Shown: in pieces, positions 45,836-54,942 of the stretch | How positions within the stretch are numbered: position 1 is the stretch's first letter | How the letters are laid out: every line of letters starts with the position of its first letter | Origin: Dinoroseobacter sp965279125 | GTDB taxonomy: Bacteria > Pseudomonadota > Alphaproteobacteria > Rhodobacterales > Rhodobacteraceae | Assembly: GCA_965279125.1 (NCBI GenBank) | Contig: CBDIHL010000045.1 | Span: 334,556 to 398,555 of the forward strand | Direction of reading: 5' to 3' | DNA length: 64,000 bases | The notes under the pieces: generated by a model | What the model was told of the DNA's origin: nothing | What the model saw: the letters and a program-made list of their open reading frames with translations, nothing else | Databases searched by the model: none | Made by a program: the position numbers and the translations under genes

Positions 45836-47040
45836 AGAGTTTGCGCTTTGGCTACGTCTCCGGCCCGATCATCGGCGCGTTGTGGATGTTTACGCTGGCA
45901 ACGACCGTGGCGATTGCCATGTCCTTTGCGACCGGCGATCCGTTCCGGCCCGCGCTGTGGCTGTCGCTGATCCAAGGGGCCGTGCTCGGTTTGCTGGCAA
46001 CGAGCGGCCAGAGCACCCTGATCAAGACGGCCATCATCACCTTTGCGGTCCTCGTCCTGACCCTTGCTGGCCTCGGGCCGATGGTGATGGAAACCGGCGC
46101 TTTGACTGGCACCTTCGCTGCCGCAGCCCTCGCGCTGACCACAGGCTGGTCGCTGACCAAGATCATGGCCGACAATCCGATAGGCGCACTCACGCGGCAT
46201 GAGATGGAGGAGGCCTGGATCCGATTTCTAACGGGCTTTGGCTACATCTTCTTCACCGCAATCGTGCTGATCCCATTCTATGTGATGGTGATGACCTCGC
46301 TGAAATCGCAATCAGCGCTTTTGCAAAACCCGCTCGATTTCTCGCTGGATCTGGACAAGGGCTGGGGCCTGTTTCGCAGCTATCACGAGCTGTTCCGGGA
46401 CTTCAATTTCGGCACCTATATGTGGACCAGCTTTTATGTGTCGGTTCTCACGGTCTTCATCACGCTCGCCTTCTCCATCCCCGGTGCCTATGCGGTCGCG
46501 CGGTTGCGGTTTTCGGGACGCAAGGCGTTCTCGCGGGGTATCTTGTTGATCTACATGGTGCCGATGATCGTTCTGGCGCTGCCGATCTACATCGCCTTTT
46601 CGATCACCGGGCTGCGCAACACAGTGTTCGGGATCATCCTGATCTACCCGGTCACAACGATCCCGGTCGCCCTCTATATGCTGCAAGGCTACTTCCGCGG
46701 TTTGCCCGCCGAAGTGGAAGAGGCAGGCTTGATGGACGGCCTTAACCGTTTGCAGGTGATCTGGAAAATCACGCTGCCGCTGGCCTTGCCTGCGCTGGCC
46801 TCGGTCAGCTTGTATGTCTTCATGATCGCCTGGAACGAGTTCCTGCTGGCCTTCATGCTGCTCGATGACCCGTCGAAGTTCACGCTGACGCGCGGTGTCG
46901 CAATGCTCAACTCCTCCGAGATCCCCCGAGAACACCTGATGGCAGGCGCTGTGATTGCCACCGTGCCCGTCATGGCGCTGTTTCTGGGGCTCGAGAAATT
47001 CATGACAAAAGGCCTGACTGCCGGGAGTGTCAAAGGATGA
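45832..47040 (+). CDS. ABC permease, MalG-like, with extra N-terminal helices
   Basis: 402 residues. The first 125 contain three or four hydrophobic stretches (GPIIGALWMFTLATTVAIAM, LIKTAIITFAVLVLTLAGL, GTFAAAALALTTGW) not present in ordinary MalG-type proteins. The standard core follows from FGYIFFTAIVLIPFYVMVM with the EAA loop EAGLMDGLNRLQ. It pairs with the MalF-like protein. The stop overlaps the hydrolase ATG. The extra helices could tune gating or binding-protein docking. Confidence 0.9.
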   Translation: MKSLRFGYVSGPIIGALWMFTLATTVAIAMSFATGDPFRPALWLSLIQGAVLGLLATSGQSTLIKTAIITFAVLVLTLAGLGPMVMETGALTGTFAAAALALTTGWSLTKIMADNPIGALTRHEMEEAWIRFLTGFGYIFFTAIVLIPFYVMVMTSLKSQSALLQNPLDFSLDLDKGWGLFRSYHELFRDFNFGTYMWTSFYVSVLTVFITLAFSIPGAYAVARLRFSGRKAFSRGILLIYMVPMIVLALPIYIAFSITGLRNTVFGIILIYPVTTIPVALYMLQGYFRGLPAEVEEAGLMDGLNRLQVIWKITLPLALPALASVSLYVFMIAWNEFLLAFMLLDDPSKFTLTRGVAMLNSSEIPREHLMAGAVIATVPVMALFLGLEKFMTKGLTAGSVKG

Positions 47041-48299
47041 ATACGATGACTGCAACCCCCATGGATGAGCAGGCCCGCGCCATTCTGCGTGGCAATGATC
47101 GGGGCGGATATACCGTGCCCACCTCGGGCCTGTATCCCTACCAATGGAACTGGGATTCCGCCTTTGCCGCCTTCGGCTTTGCCCAGTTTGACATGCCCCG
47201 CGCGTGGGATGAGATGCACACGCTGTTTACGGGTCAATGGGACAACGGAATGGTCCCGCACATCCTGTTTCACAAGGCCGATCCGGGCTATTTTCCGGGG
47301 CCGGATGTGTGGGGCGGGGTCGGGCCGATTGCGTCGTCTGGGATCAGTCAGCCGCCTGTCGCTGCGAGCTTCGCCAAGCGCATGTACGATATGGATTCCG
47401 AGGCTGGACGCGCGGCGATTGCGCAGCTTTATCCAAAAATGAAGGCTTGGCACCGCTGGTTCATGGACTGGCGTCTGGACAATGGCGCCGTCTGCATCAC
47501 CCATCCGTGGGAGGCCGGGCGCGACAACACTCCGGATTGGGACGGCGCGATGGCGGGGATCGAGCCTGTGGGCGTCGGGGAGTATACCCGCCGCGATACA
47601 TCCCACGTGGATCCGGCCATGCGGCCCACGAAGTACGATTACGACCGCTATATTTGGCTGGTGCAACTGGGCAATCGGCTGGGATGGGATGAGGCGGCTT
47701 TGCTGCGTCAAAACCCCTTCCGCGTGGCCGATCCGACGATGACATTCACGCTGCTGCGCGCCGAGCGCGATTTGGCGGATCTGGGGCGCATCCTCGGCGA
47801 AGATGTGTCAGAGATTGAGGCGAATATCGCGGTGCTTGAGGCTGGGGCAGAGACGCTCTGGAACCCGGAACTGGCCTGCTATGATGCGCGCGACGCCCGC
47901 TCCGGCGCTTGGGCAGGATGCGTCTCAAACGCGTCGTTCCTGTGCTGGTATGCCGGGATCGATCATCCGGGGATGGCGGAACAGTATGACCGGATCACCT
48001 CGATCTCGACCTACCCGGTGCCGAGCCATGACCCCAGCTCTGATCGGTTCGACGCCAAGCGCTATTGGCGCGGCCCGACCTGGGGAATCATGAACGCGCT
48101 GATCGGTTTTGGACTGTCCGAGCAGGGGCACGCGGCCCGCGGCGAGGCCTTGCGCACAACAACCGCTGACCTGATCGCGCGCCACGGATTTGCCGAATAC
48201 TTCGATCCGATGACAGGCGAAGCAGCAGGGGGCGGCACATTTACATGGACCGCTGCGGTCTGGCTCGGCTGGGCCTCACCGTCAAAGGGAGCAATCTAA
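47037..48299 (+). CDS. MGH1/GH63-like glycoside hydrolase
   Basis: 420 residues with the (alpha/alpha)6 pattern of GH63/GH37-type enzymes and no signal peptide, so cytoplasmic. Key segments are PYQWNWDSAFAAFGF, HPWEAGRDNTPDWD (probable acid Asp), YRGPTW-like YWRGPTWGIMN and FAEYFDPMTGE (probable base Glu). The closest characterised relatives I recall are mannosylglycerate/glucosylglycerate hydrolases. The operon would then import and split such a compatible solute. Start and stop overlap both neighbours. Confidence 0.85.
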   Translation: MNTMTATPMDEQARAILRGNDRGGYTVPTSGLYPYQWNWDSAFAAFGFAQFDMPRAWDEMHTLFTGQWDNGMVPHILFHKADPGYFPGPDVWGGVGPIASSGISQPPVAASFAKRMYDMDSEAGRAAIAQLYPKMKAWHRWFMDWRLDNGAVCITHPWEAGRDNTPDWDGAMAGIEPVGVGEYTRRDTSHVDPAMRPTKYDYDRYIWLVQLGNRLGWDEAALLRQNPFRVADPTMTFTLLRAERDLADLGRILGEDVSEIEANIAVLEAGAETLWNPELACYDARDARSGAWAGCVSNASFLCWYAGIDHPGMAEQYDRITSISTYPVPSHDPSSDRFDAKRYWRGPTWGIMNALIGFGLSEQGHAARGEALRTTTADLIARHGFAEYFDPMTGEAAGGGTFTWTAAVWLGWASPSKGAI

Positions 48300-49348
48300 T
48301 GGGTGCGATCAAGCTGGAAGCCGTCGAGAAATGGTTCGGCGATGTGCAGGTGATCAAGGGGGTCGATCTGGACATCGATGACGGCGAGTTCGTCATTTTC
48401 GTGGGACCCTCGGGCTGTGGAAAGTCCACGTTGTTGCGCATGATCGGCGGGCTGGAGGAGACCTCTCGTGGGGCCATCAAGATCGACGGGCGCGATGTCA
48501 CGTCCGAGCCGCCTGCCAAGCGCGGCCTGACGATGGTGTTCCAGAGCTACGCGCTTTATCCGCATATGAGCGTGCGCGAGAATATGGGCTTCTCGCTGAA
48601 GACCGCTGGCGCGCCGAAGGCCGAGATAGACACGAAGGTGAACCATGCCGCAAGCGTGTTGAAGCTGGAGGACTATCTGGACCGCCGTCCTAAGGACTTG
48701 TCCGGGGGGCAGCGCCAGCGCGTCGCGATTGGACGGTCGATTGTGCGCGATCCGACGGCCTTCCTGTTTGACGAGCCGCTATCAAACCTCGACGCGTCCT
48801 TGCGAGTCGAGATGCGCTACGAGATCGCCAAGCTACACCAAAACCTCGCCTCCACGATGATCTATGTGACCCACGACCAGGTCGAGGCGATGACGCTCGC
48901 GGACAAGATCGTGGTTTTGGAATTCGGCACCATCGCGCAGGTCGGCCCGCCGCGTGAGCTTTACGAGCGGCCTGCCAACCTGTTTGTGGCGCAATTTATC
49001 GGCTCGCCGAAGATGAACGTGGTGGCCTGTGCGACGGATGGTGGGCACTTCACGCTCGAAGGGGGGCGGGGTCAGCCCTATGGAGGTGCGCGGCCTGCGA
49101 CCCATCTTGGCATTCGGCCAGAGCATATCGAGATCGGTGCGCCCGGCGACGGCGCCATCGACGGCGCTATTGATGTGGTCGAATACCTCGGGGCTGATTG
49201 CTTCGTCATCCTCGATTGTGGTGTGCTCGGTCAGATGACCGCGCGGGTGTCGGGTGAGACGGAGCTAGAGCCCGGCGGCAAGGTCGGCCTGATCTTCCCA
49301 CCCGAGCGGCTACATTTCTTCGATGAGGCAGGGTTGGCGATGAGTTAA
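48299..49348 (+). CDS. ABC transporter ATPase, MalK/UgpC type
   Basis: 349 residues from the ATG at 48299, which overlaps the hydrolase TAA. Walker A GPSGCGKST, Q-loop VFQSYALYPHM, signature LSGGQRQRVAIG, Walker B FLFDEPLSNLD, switch His in YVTHDQVEAM, and C-terminal TOBE domain (LGIRPEHIE). It drives uptake by the two permeases. It is the last gene of the operon. The upstream open frame starting at 48245 is overlap with the hydrolase. Confidence 0.94.
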   Translation: MGAIKLEAVEKWFGDVQVIKGVDLDIDDGEFVIFVGPSGCGKSTLLRMIGGLEETSRGAIKIDGRDVTSEPPAKRGLTMVFQSYALYPHMSVRENMGFSLKTAGAPKAEIDTKVNHAASVLKLEDYLDRRPKDLSGGQRQRVAIGRSIVRDPTAFLFDEPLSNLDASLRVEMRYEIAKLHQNLASTMIYVTHDQVEAMTLADKIVVLEFGTIAQVGPPRELYERPANLFVAQFIGSPKMNVVACATDGGHFTLEGGRGQPYGGARPATHLGIRPEHIEIGAPGDGAIDGAIDVVEYLGADCFVILDCGVLGQMTARVSGETELEPGGKVGLIFPPERLHFFDEAGLAMS

Positions 49349-49551
49349 GCAATGCAAGCAAGTAGGCGGCACGTGTTCTAAATGTGCCCTGTTATTTGCG
49401 GTGTATTAAGAGGCTTTGGACCGTCCTTAAACATGTTAGCGCAAGGCCAAAGGCGCCGGATACAGACGTCAAATGCTCTGATCTTGTTGCGGTGCAGAAA
49501 GAAGCCTCACGCAGATGTCAGCTTTGGGCCGTCCAAGAAAAGCCGAGCAAC
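49349..49551. other. Gap between the sugar operon and arsR
   Basis: About 200 bp with overlapping short open frames but no recognisable product. No clear terminator hairpin was seen. Confidence 0.4.
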
Positions 49552-49911
49552 TCACCAGTCTATTTGGCCTGAAGCGCCTTCGCCACCAGTGTTAAGCAGT
49601 GTCAGAATGTCCTGGCAGTTGTCGATACGTCCACCGCAGCAATCTGCCAGAAGAAAGCCGATGACGTTGTTGATCGCGGGTAGATGCGCAGCATAATGGA
49701 TTTCTCTTTGGTTGCGGGTGCTTGTCAGCAAACCGGCGCGTTTGAGAATGGAAAGATGGCCCGATAGCGTTGAAGGCTTTGCGTCCAGCCGCTCCGCGAT
49801 TGTCAGCGCGGGAACCCCATTGGGCGACGCTTTCACCAACAGCCGAAACGCAGCCAATCTTGTCGGGTGGGCGAGAGCGGCAAAGGTTTCGATAGCGGAG
49901 CCTTGGTTCAT
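49552..49911 (-). CDS. arsR: ArsR-family metalloregulator
   Basis: 119 residues. The winged helix contains AERLDAKPSTLSGHLSILKR, and the C-terminal side has ADCCGGRIDNC, three Cys that may bind As(III) as in the C-terminal-site type of ArsR. It is divergent from the operon that starts at 50005. The start codon lies inside the inverted repeat at 49910-49933, so it probably represses itself and the operon. No ribosome binding site is evident, so a leaderless transcript is possible. Confidence 0.9.
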   Translation of the reverse strand: MNQGSAIETFAALAHPTRLAAFRLLVKASPNGVPALTIAERLDAKPSTLSGHLSILKRAGLLTSTRNQREIHYAAHLPAINNVIGFLLADCCGGRIDNCQDILTLLNTGGEGASGQIDW

Positions 49912-49993
49912 ATTTCGTTAATGCCCGAAATATCGAAGCTTGACCAGTGGGCAAGAGTGCAATACCTCAAGAGTCAATTCGGCAATCGCCGAA
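49910..49993. promoter_or_regulatory. ArsR operator region with two inverted repeats
   Basis: ATATTTCG-N8-CGAAATAT (49910-49933) is a perfect 8-bp inverted repeat over the arsR start. TTCGGC-N4-GCCGAA (49978-49993) lies just before the first gene of the operon. Both lie between the divergent genes, as expected for ArsR control. Confidence 0.72.
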
Positions 49994-50004
49994 ATGAGAG
50001 GCAT

Positions 50005-51006
50005 ATGAGCGGGACATCGATCACATCGGAAGTTGATTTTGAGGGGATGGGCAAACAGCAGGGCTACCTGCGCGTGCCACATTCGGTCGATCGATCTGCC
50101 TACGGGTGGATCCCAGTGCCAATCACTGTCTTTCGCAATGGCGATGGACCCACATTGATTGTTTCAGCCGGCGTGCATGGAGACGAATACGAGGTCCAGA
50201 TCGCTGTGGCCAACCTTGCGCGCCAGTTCAACGCCCCCGATATCCGCGGGCGGCTTATATTGCTGCCGATGTTGAATTTCCCCGCCGCAGAGGTGGGCTG
50301 CCGTGTGTCGCCGATCGATGATGGCAACTTGAACCGGCTCTATCCGGGTAGTCCGCAGGGGACCCCCTCTGAAATGATCGCGCATTTCCACGAAGAGGTG
50401 ATCCTGCCCCTGGCGGACTATGCGGTCGATCTTCATTCTGGCGGGTCGTCTCTGATCTATCCCGCCACCGTTCTGCGAGGTCCATCCCATTCGCCGGAAG
50501 AAGAACAAGGTCTGTCGCTGCTGACAGAGGCGTTCGATCTTCCTTTCGCGTGGGTGTTTACTGGTGGCGGTGGCACAACCAGCACGGCGCGCACGGCCAT
50601 GGGCGCTGCCAATCGTAAAGGCGTCGTCAATGTTATGGCGGAACTTGGTGGCAGCAATTGCGTGACCCCGGATGTTCTGCTTCGAACGGAGAGAGGCCTG
50701 CGACGGATCTTACACGCCCTTGGTATGCTGCCGGACTATGAGCCTGATGCAGCGCTTGGCACACGCGCTCTCAATGCAAAGGGCTCTGTTTACGCCTATG
50801 ATGATGGCCTGTTCGAACCGCTAAGAACTATCGGCGACCCTGTGGTTTCAGGTGAGGTCATTGCGCGGATACATCATCCCGAAACCCCAGGCCGTGCCCC
50901 GGATGAGGTTGCGTCAACCCATGATGGCATTGTTCTGGCAATGCGTGCCATGGCCCCGGTCAAGCGTGGCGATGCGCTCTATCAAATCGCGGCGGATGCG
51001 GGTTGA
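50005..51006 (+). CDS. AstE/aspartoacylase-family zinc deacylase
   Basis: 333 residues from the ATG at 50005 with GAGAGG before it. Zinc motifs are SAGVHGDEYE (His, Glu) and DLHSGGSSL (second His); RLYPGSPQGTPSE and a C-terminal beta domain (GDPVVSGEVIARI) follow the family. Members split acyl amino acids, for example DoeB in ectoine breakdown (N-acetyl-diaminobutyrate). Its presence in an arsR-headed operon is unusual; an N-acyl or thioester arsenical substrate is only a guess. Confidence 0.82.
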   Translation: MSGTSITSEVDFEGMGKQQGYLRVPHSVDRSAYGWIPVPITVFRNGDGPTLIVSAGVHGDEYEVQIAVANLARQFNAPDIRGRLILLPMLNFPAAEVGCRVSPIDDGNLNRLYPGSPQGTPSEMIAHFHEEVILPLADYAVDLHSGGSSLIYPATVLRGPSHSPEEEQGLSLLTEAFDLPFAWVFTGGGGTTSTARTAMGAANRKGVVNVMAELGGSNCVTPDVLLRTERGLRRILHALGMLPDYEPDAALGTRALNAKGSVYAYDDGLFEPLRTIGDPVVSGEVIARIHHPETPGRAPDEVASTHDGIVLAMRAMAPVKRGDALYQIAADAG

Positions 51007-51007
51007 T

Positions 51008-51985
51008 ATGGGGCGGCATCCGGTTTCTCTGAGTGACATACGCAAGGCCGCTACCGCGCTGAATGGCGTAGTGACGCGCACCCCGGTGCTGGAAAACGCG
51101 GATGTGAACGCGATGCTTGGTGGGCGTCTGCTGCTCAAAGCCGAGAATATGCAGCGCACCGGGGCCTTCAAGATCAGAGGTGCCTATCACCGCCTTCTGA
51201 ATTTGATGGAAGAGGAGCGCGCACGAGGCGCGGTATCGTATTCCTCTGGCAATCACGCGCTTGGGCTGGCGCAAGCCGCAGCGATCATGGACACTTCGGC
51301 GGTGATCGTCATGCCGACGGATGCGCCCGAGGCCAAGCAGGCCGCTGTCCGAGCCATGGGGGCCCAGATCGTAACCTTTGACCGCGACGCACAGGATAGC
51401 GCGGATGTGGTGGCAAAGGTCATAGCCGAAACTGGGCGGATTGAAGTTCCCCCGAGCGCACACCCGCAAATTCTGGCCGGGGCGGGGACTGCGGCGCTAG
51501 AGCTTCTGGAAGACGTGTGCGAACCGATCAATGCCGTACTGATCCCATGCGGAGGTGGTGGGCTCACTGCCGCAACGGCACTGCTGATGGCAGAGGCCTC
51601 CCCCAGAACCGAAGTCTTTGCTGCTGAACCAACGCTTTTTGATGATACGCGCCGCTCGCTTGCGATGGGCAAACGCGTGCCAAACCCAAAAGGCCAGCGG
51701 ACAATCTGTGACGCGATCATGACCCCGATCCCAGGTGAAATGACGTTTGCCATCAATCGCGATCTTCTCGCCGGTGGCGTGACCGCCACGGAAGACGAGG
51801 TGCGCGATGCGATGCGATTTGCATTCGAGCATTTCAAGATCGTGACAGAGCCTGGCGCGGTGGTTGGTCTGGCCGCCATTCTGAACGGACAAGTGTCGAT
51901 CAAGAGCCGCGTCGTCGCGACCGTGATCACTGGAGGCAATATCGACTCACGGCGCTTTGCCCAGCTTTTGGAGACACCCCCATGA
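51008..51985 (+). CDS. Threonine dehydratase-like PLP enzyme, EutB type
   Basis: 325 residues from the ATG at 51008, one base after the previous stop. PLP motifs are NMQRTGAFKIRGA (Lys), SSGNHALGLAQAA, IPCGGGGLTAA and VITGGNIDS. The sequence resembles hydroxyectoine utilisation dehydratase EutB and threonine/serine dehydratases. Together with the AstE-like gene it recalls ectoine degradation, but the rest of that pathway is absent. The stop overlaps the aqpS ATG. Confidence 0.83.
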   Translation: MGRHPVSLSDIRKAATALNGVVTRTPVLENADVNAMLGGRLLLKAENMQRTGAFKIRGAYHRLLNLMEEERARGAVSYSSGNHALGLAQAAAIMDTSAVIVMPTDAPEAKQAAVRAMGAQIVTFDRDAQDSADVVAKVIAETGRIEVPPSAHPQILAGAGTAALELLEDVCEPINAVLIPCGGGGLTAATALLMAEASPRTEVFAAEPTLFDDTRRSLAMGKRVPNPKGQRTICDAIMTPIPGEMTFAINRDLLAGGVTATEDEVRDAMRFAFEHFKIVTEPGAVVGLAAILNGQVSIKSRVVATVITGGNIDSRRFAQLLETPP

Positions 51986-52647
51986 CACTTGATCGCCGCC
52001 TCATGGCTGAATGGCTGGGCACTTTTTCCCTGCTTGCTACGGTTGTCGGCTCTGGCATCATGGCCGAACGTCTGGCAGGCGGCAACGTCGCGGTGGCCCT
52101 GCTGGGCAACACGATCCCCACTGGCGCGATCCTGGTTGTTTTGATCACGGTGTTCGGGCCCATCTCAGGCGCGCATTTCAATCCTGCCGTGACGCTGTCC
52201 TTCGCCTTGCGACGCGAAATCGCACCAAGAGAAGCAGGTCTCTACGTCATCGCGCAGATCTTTGGCGGCATCATTGGTGTGCTCGCGGCGCATGTCATGT
52301 TCGAACATTCGTTGATTGATCCCTCTACGACGGCGCGGACCGGAATTGGCCAATGGGCCGGTGAATTCGTCGCAACCTTTGGTCTGATCGGCACGATCTT
52401 TGCCTGCCTTAACGCGCGGCCTCAGGCGGTGCCGATGGCCGTGGGGCTCTATATAACGGCGGCTTATTGGTTCACGTCTTCTACCTCTTTCGCTAACCCT
52501 GCTGTCACCATCGCGCGCGGGTTCTCGAACACTTTTGCTGGAATTGCGCCCGGAGACGTCGCGGCTTTCATTGCGATACAGCTGGTCGCGGCTGTCCTCG
52601 CGACATGGTTCTTCCGCTGGATGCTTGAGGACGCGTCCGATGTCTGA
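51982..52647 (+). CDS. aqpS: AqpS-type MIP channel
   Basis: 221 residues, six helices. The two pore motifs are both present: HFNPAVTL and FANPAVTIARGFS. In rhizobial ars operons AqpS lets arsenite leave the cell after ArsC reduction and replaces ArsB. Its place between arsR and arsC/arsH fits this. It overlaps both neighbours. Confidence 0.9.
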   Translation: MTLDRRLMAEWLGTFSLLATVVGSGIMAERLAGGNVAVALLGNTIPTGAILVVLITVFGPISGAHFNPAVTLSFALRREIAPREAGLYVIAQIFGGIIGVLAAHVMFEHSLIDPSTTARTGIGQWAGEFVATFGLIGTIFACLNARPQAVPMAVGLYITAAYWFTSSTSFANPAVTIARGFSNTFAGIAPGDVAAFIAIQLVAAVLATWFFRWMLEDASDV

Positions 52648-53818
52648 GTTCGACTTTGACGAAGTGATCGACCGGCGCGAGGTTCCCGCCCTGAAGCACC
52701 ACACAATTGTGCTGGGTGAGGACGGCATGGACCTGTTTCCGGCAGGTGTCGCGGACATGGATTTCCGTGTCGCTCGCTGCATCACAGACGCCATCGAACA
52801 GCGGGCGGCGCACAGCGTTTTCGGATATGAGACCGTGCCGGATGGCTTGATGCCTGCGTTGACCGGCTGGCTGGAGAACCGACATGGCTGGGCAGTCGAT
52901 CCCGCCCATATCCTGCGCTCGCCGAATGTGCTCAATGCGCTCGCCATGGCCGCCAATCTGTTCACCGAAGCGGGTGACGGGATTATTGTGCAACCGCCCG
53001 TCTTCTTCGATTTTGCTGATATCATCGCCGAGAATGGCCGCGTGCTGGTTGAGAACCCTCTAACCCTGGAAACCGGTCGCTACTATATGGATTTCGCTGG
53101 GCTGGAGCGTGCCACAAGCGATCCACGGACGCGCATGCTCTTTTTGTGCAACCCACACAATCCGGTGGGCCGCGTTTGGTCCCAGGGTGAGCTGGCGCAG
53201 TTGGGAGAGATTTGTCGCCGCAACGATGTACTTGTCGTCTCGGACGAAATACATGGCGACATCACGTTTCCCGGCCACGCCTACACACCTTTCGCCAGCC
53301 TGTCACAGACGCACGCCCTGAACTCAATCACCTGCCTCTCGCCTGCCAAGAGCTTTAACATTGCGGCCTGTTGTTCTGCATTCACGATGGTTCCGGATGA
53401 GGAGCTCCGTAAGGCCTTCCAGGCGGAGAACAGCCGCTTGACGGTCAACAAGAACAACGCCTTTGCATCCGCCGCCATGCAGGCGGCATATACGCAGGGT
53501 GGCCCGTGGTTGGACGCCGTGATCCAGTACATATTTGGAAATCTCGATCTCTTGCGCAGTCGACTTGCGGAAATTCCTGAAGTCGCCCTGATCGAACCAG
53601 AGGGCACGTTCCTGGTTTGGCTCGACTTCCGGGCGCTTGGCCTCGCGCCTGATGAGCTAACAGCCTTCCTACGCCAAAAGGCAGGATTGGCGATAACGCG
53701 GGGTATTGCTTTCGGGCCGCAAGGTGTTGGCTTCGGGCGGCTGAACATTGCTTGCCCACGGTCGCGCCTGTCTTCCGCCCTCGACCAACTATCCCACGCT
53801 GTATCGAAGCATTCATGA
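52640..53818 (+). CDS. PatB/MalY-type C-S lyase (aminotransferase class I/II fold)
   Basis: 392 residues from the ATG at 52640; the longer open frame overlaps aqpS. Typical opening FDEVIDRREVPALKH, PAGVADMDFRVA, HNPVGRVWSQGEL, VVSDEIHGDITFPGH, and the PLP Lys in SPAKSFNIAACC. PatB enzymes release thiols from cysteine conjugates. In an ars locus it may supply thiol or split an arsenic-cysteine adduct. That link is inference. Confidence 0.85.
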   Translation: MSEFDFDEVIDRREVPALKHHTIVLGEDGMDLFPAGVADMDFRVARCITDAIEQRAAHSVFGYETVPDGLMPALTGWLENRHGWAVDPAHILRSPNVLNALAMAANLFTEAGDGIIVQPPVFFDFADIIAENGRVLVENPLTLETGRYYMDFAGLERATSDPRTRMLFLCNPHNPVGRVWSQGELAQLGEICRRNDVLVVSDEIHGDITFPGHAYTPFASLSQTHALNSITCLSPAKSFNIAACCSAFTMVPDEELRKAFQAENSRLTVNKNNAFASAAMQAAYTQGGPWLDAVIQYIFGNLDLLRSRLAEIPEVALIEPEGTFLVWLDFRALGLAPDELTAFLRQKAGLAITRGIAFGPQGVGFGRLNIACPRSRLSSALDQLSHAVSKHS

Positions 53819-54239
53819 GTATCGTCATTCACCACAACCCCGATTGTGGCACATCGCGTAATGTTCTGGCGATCATTCGCGCGTCCGGAACAGAGGCGGT
53901 TGTGAACGACTACCTCACGGCAGGTTGGGCGCGCCCTCAACTTCTGGCTCTGTTTGCCGCCGCGGATCTGACCTCGAGCACTGCGCTTCGAGCCACGAAA
54001 TCGCCGGCTGTCGAGTTGGGCCTCACAGAAAACTGGGCGTATACGATGAGTCGCTGCTGGACGCGATGCTGGAGCATCCTGTGCTGGTGAATCGTCCGAT
54101 TGTCTGCAGCGCCAAGGGCGTTCGATTGTGCCGCCCATCGGAAACCGTGTTGGACTTGCTGGACCAAACACCGCCCGGACCGCTCTTCAAAGAAGACGGT
54201 GCAATGATCCGAAAACAAAAGGGGGAGCGTGTTGACTGA
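53815..54239 (+). pseudogene. arsC: ArsC arsenate reductase, frameshifted
   Basis: Starts SIVIHHNPDCGTSRNVLAII with the catalytic Cys in HNPDCGTSRN and continues to TKSPAVELGLTE. A missing base near 54035 then shifts the frame, and the protein resumes as LGVYDESLLDAMLEHPVLVN and RPIVCSAKGVRLCRPSE. About 141 residues if repaired. With this lesion the channel AqpS would lack its usual arsenite source from arsenate. Confidence 0.85.
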
Positions 54240-54942
54240 TACGCCGCATATGTCCGAGGAGCATCTACAGAAAATCGACAAGCGCAGCCTGTTCGAACCG
54301 ATCCGTAGCGAACATGCGCCACGCATTCTACTGCTTCATGGCTCGCTGCGCTCCAGATCCTTCAGTCGATTGATGACGGAAGAAGCCGCACGCGTTCTTG
54401 AATGGCTTGGTGCTGAGACTCGAAGTTTTGATCCGTCCGGACTTCCGTTGCCGGATGATGCCGAAGCCTGCCACCCGAAAGTGCAGGAACTGCGAGATCT
54501 CGTTATCTGGAGCGAGGGGATGGTCTGGTGCTCTCCCGAACGCCACGGTGCCATGACCGGCATTATGAAGTCACAGATTGACTGGATACCGCTGTCCGTC
54601 GGCGCGGTCCGCCCGACACAAGGCAAGACGCTGGCGGTAATGCAGGTCTGCGGCGGTTCGCAAAGCTTCAATGCCGTCAACCAGCTTCGCATCTTGGGGC
54701 GTTGGATGCGGTGCATAACCATTCCGAACCAGTCCTCAGTGCCAAAGGCGTTTCAGCAATTTGGCGATGACGACAGAATGAAGCCGTCCTCCTATTACGA
54801 TCGCATGGTCGATGTGATGGAAGAACTGGTGAAATTCACGCTTCTGACCCGGGACGTCTCTCCCTACCTTGTGGATCGCTACAGCGAACGAAAGGAAACA
54901 GGCGAGGCGCTAATCGCCCGGGTCAACAGAACTGCAAGTTAA
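54229..54942 (+). CDS. arsH: ArsH organoarsenical oxidoreductase
   Basis: 237 residues. NADPH-dependent FMN reductase fold: LLHGSLRSRSFSRLM (FMN phosphate loop), WCSPERHGAMTGIMKSQID and CGGSQSFNAVNQLRILGRWM. ArsH oxidises trivalent organoarsenicals. The open frame begins with GTG at 54229, next to GGGGGAG; a TTG one codon later or the ATG at 54250 could be the true start. It overlaps the end of arsC and closes the operon. Confidence 0.93.
   Translation: MLTDTPHMSEEHLQKIDKRSLFEPIRSEHAPRILLLHGSLRSRSFSRLMTEEAARVLEWLGAETRSFDPSGLPLPDDAEACHPKVQELRDLVIWSEGMVWCSPERHGAMTGIMKSQIDWIPLSVGAVRPTQGKTLAVMQVCGGSQSFNAVNQLRILGRWMRCITIPNQSSVPKAFQQFGDDDRMKPSSYYDRMVDVMEELVKFTLLTRDVSPYLVDRYSERKETGEALIARVNRTAS

Noticed and set aside
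49384..49696. Short plus-strand open frames after the ABC operon
   Set aside because: They overlap arsR on the other strand and have no features of a gene.
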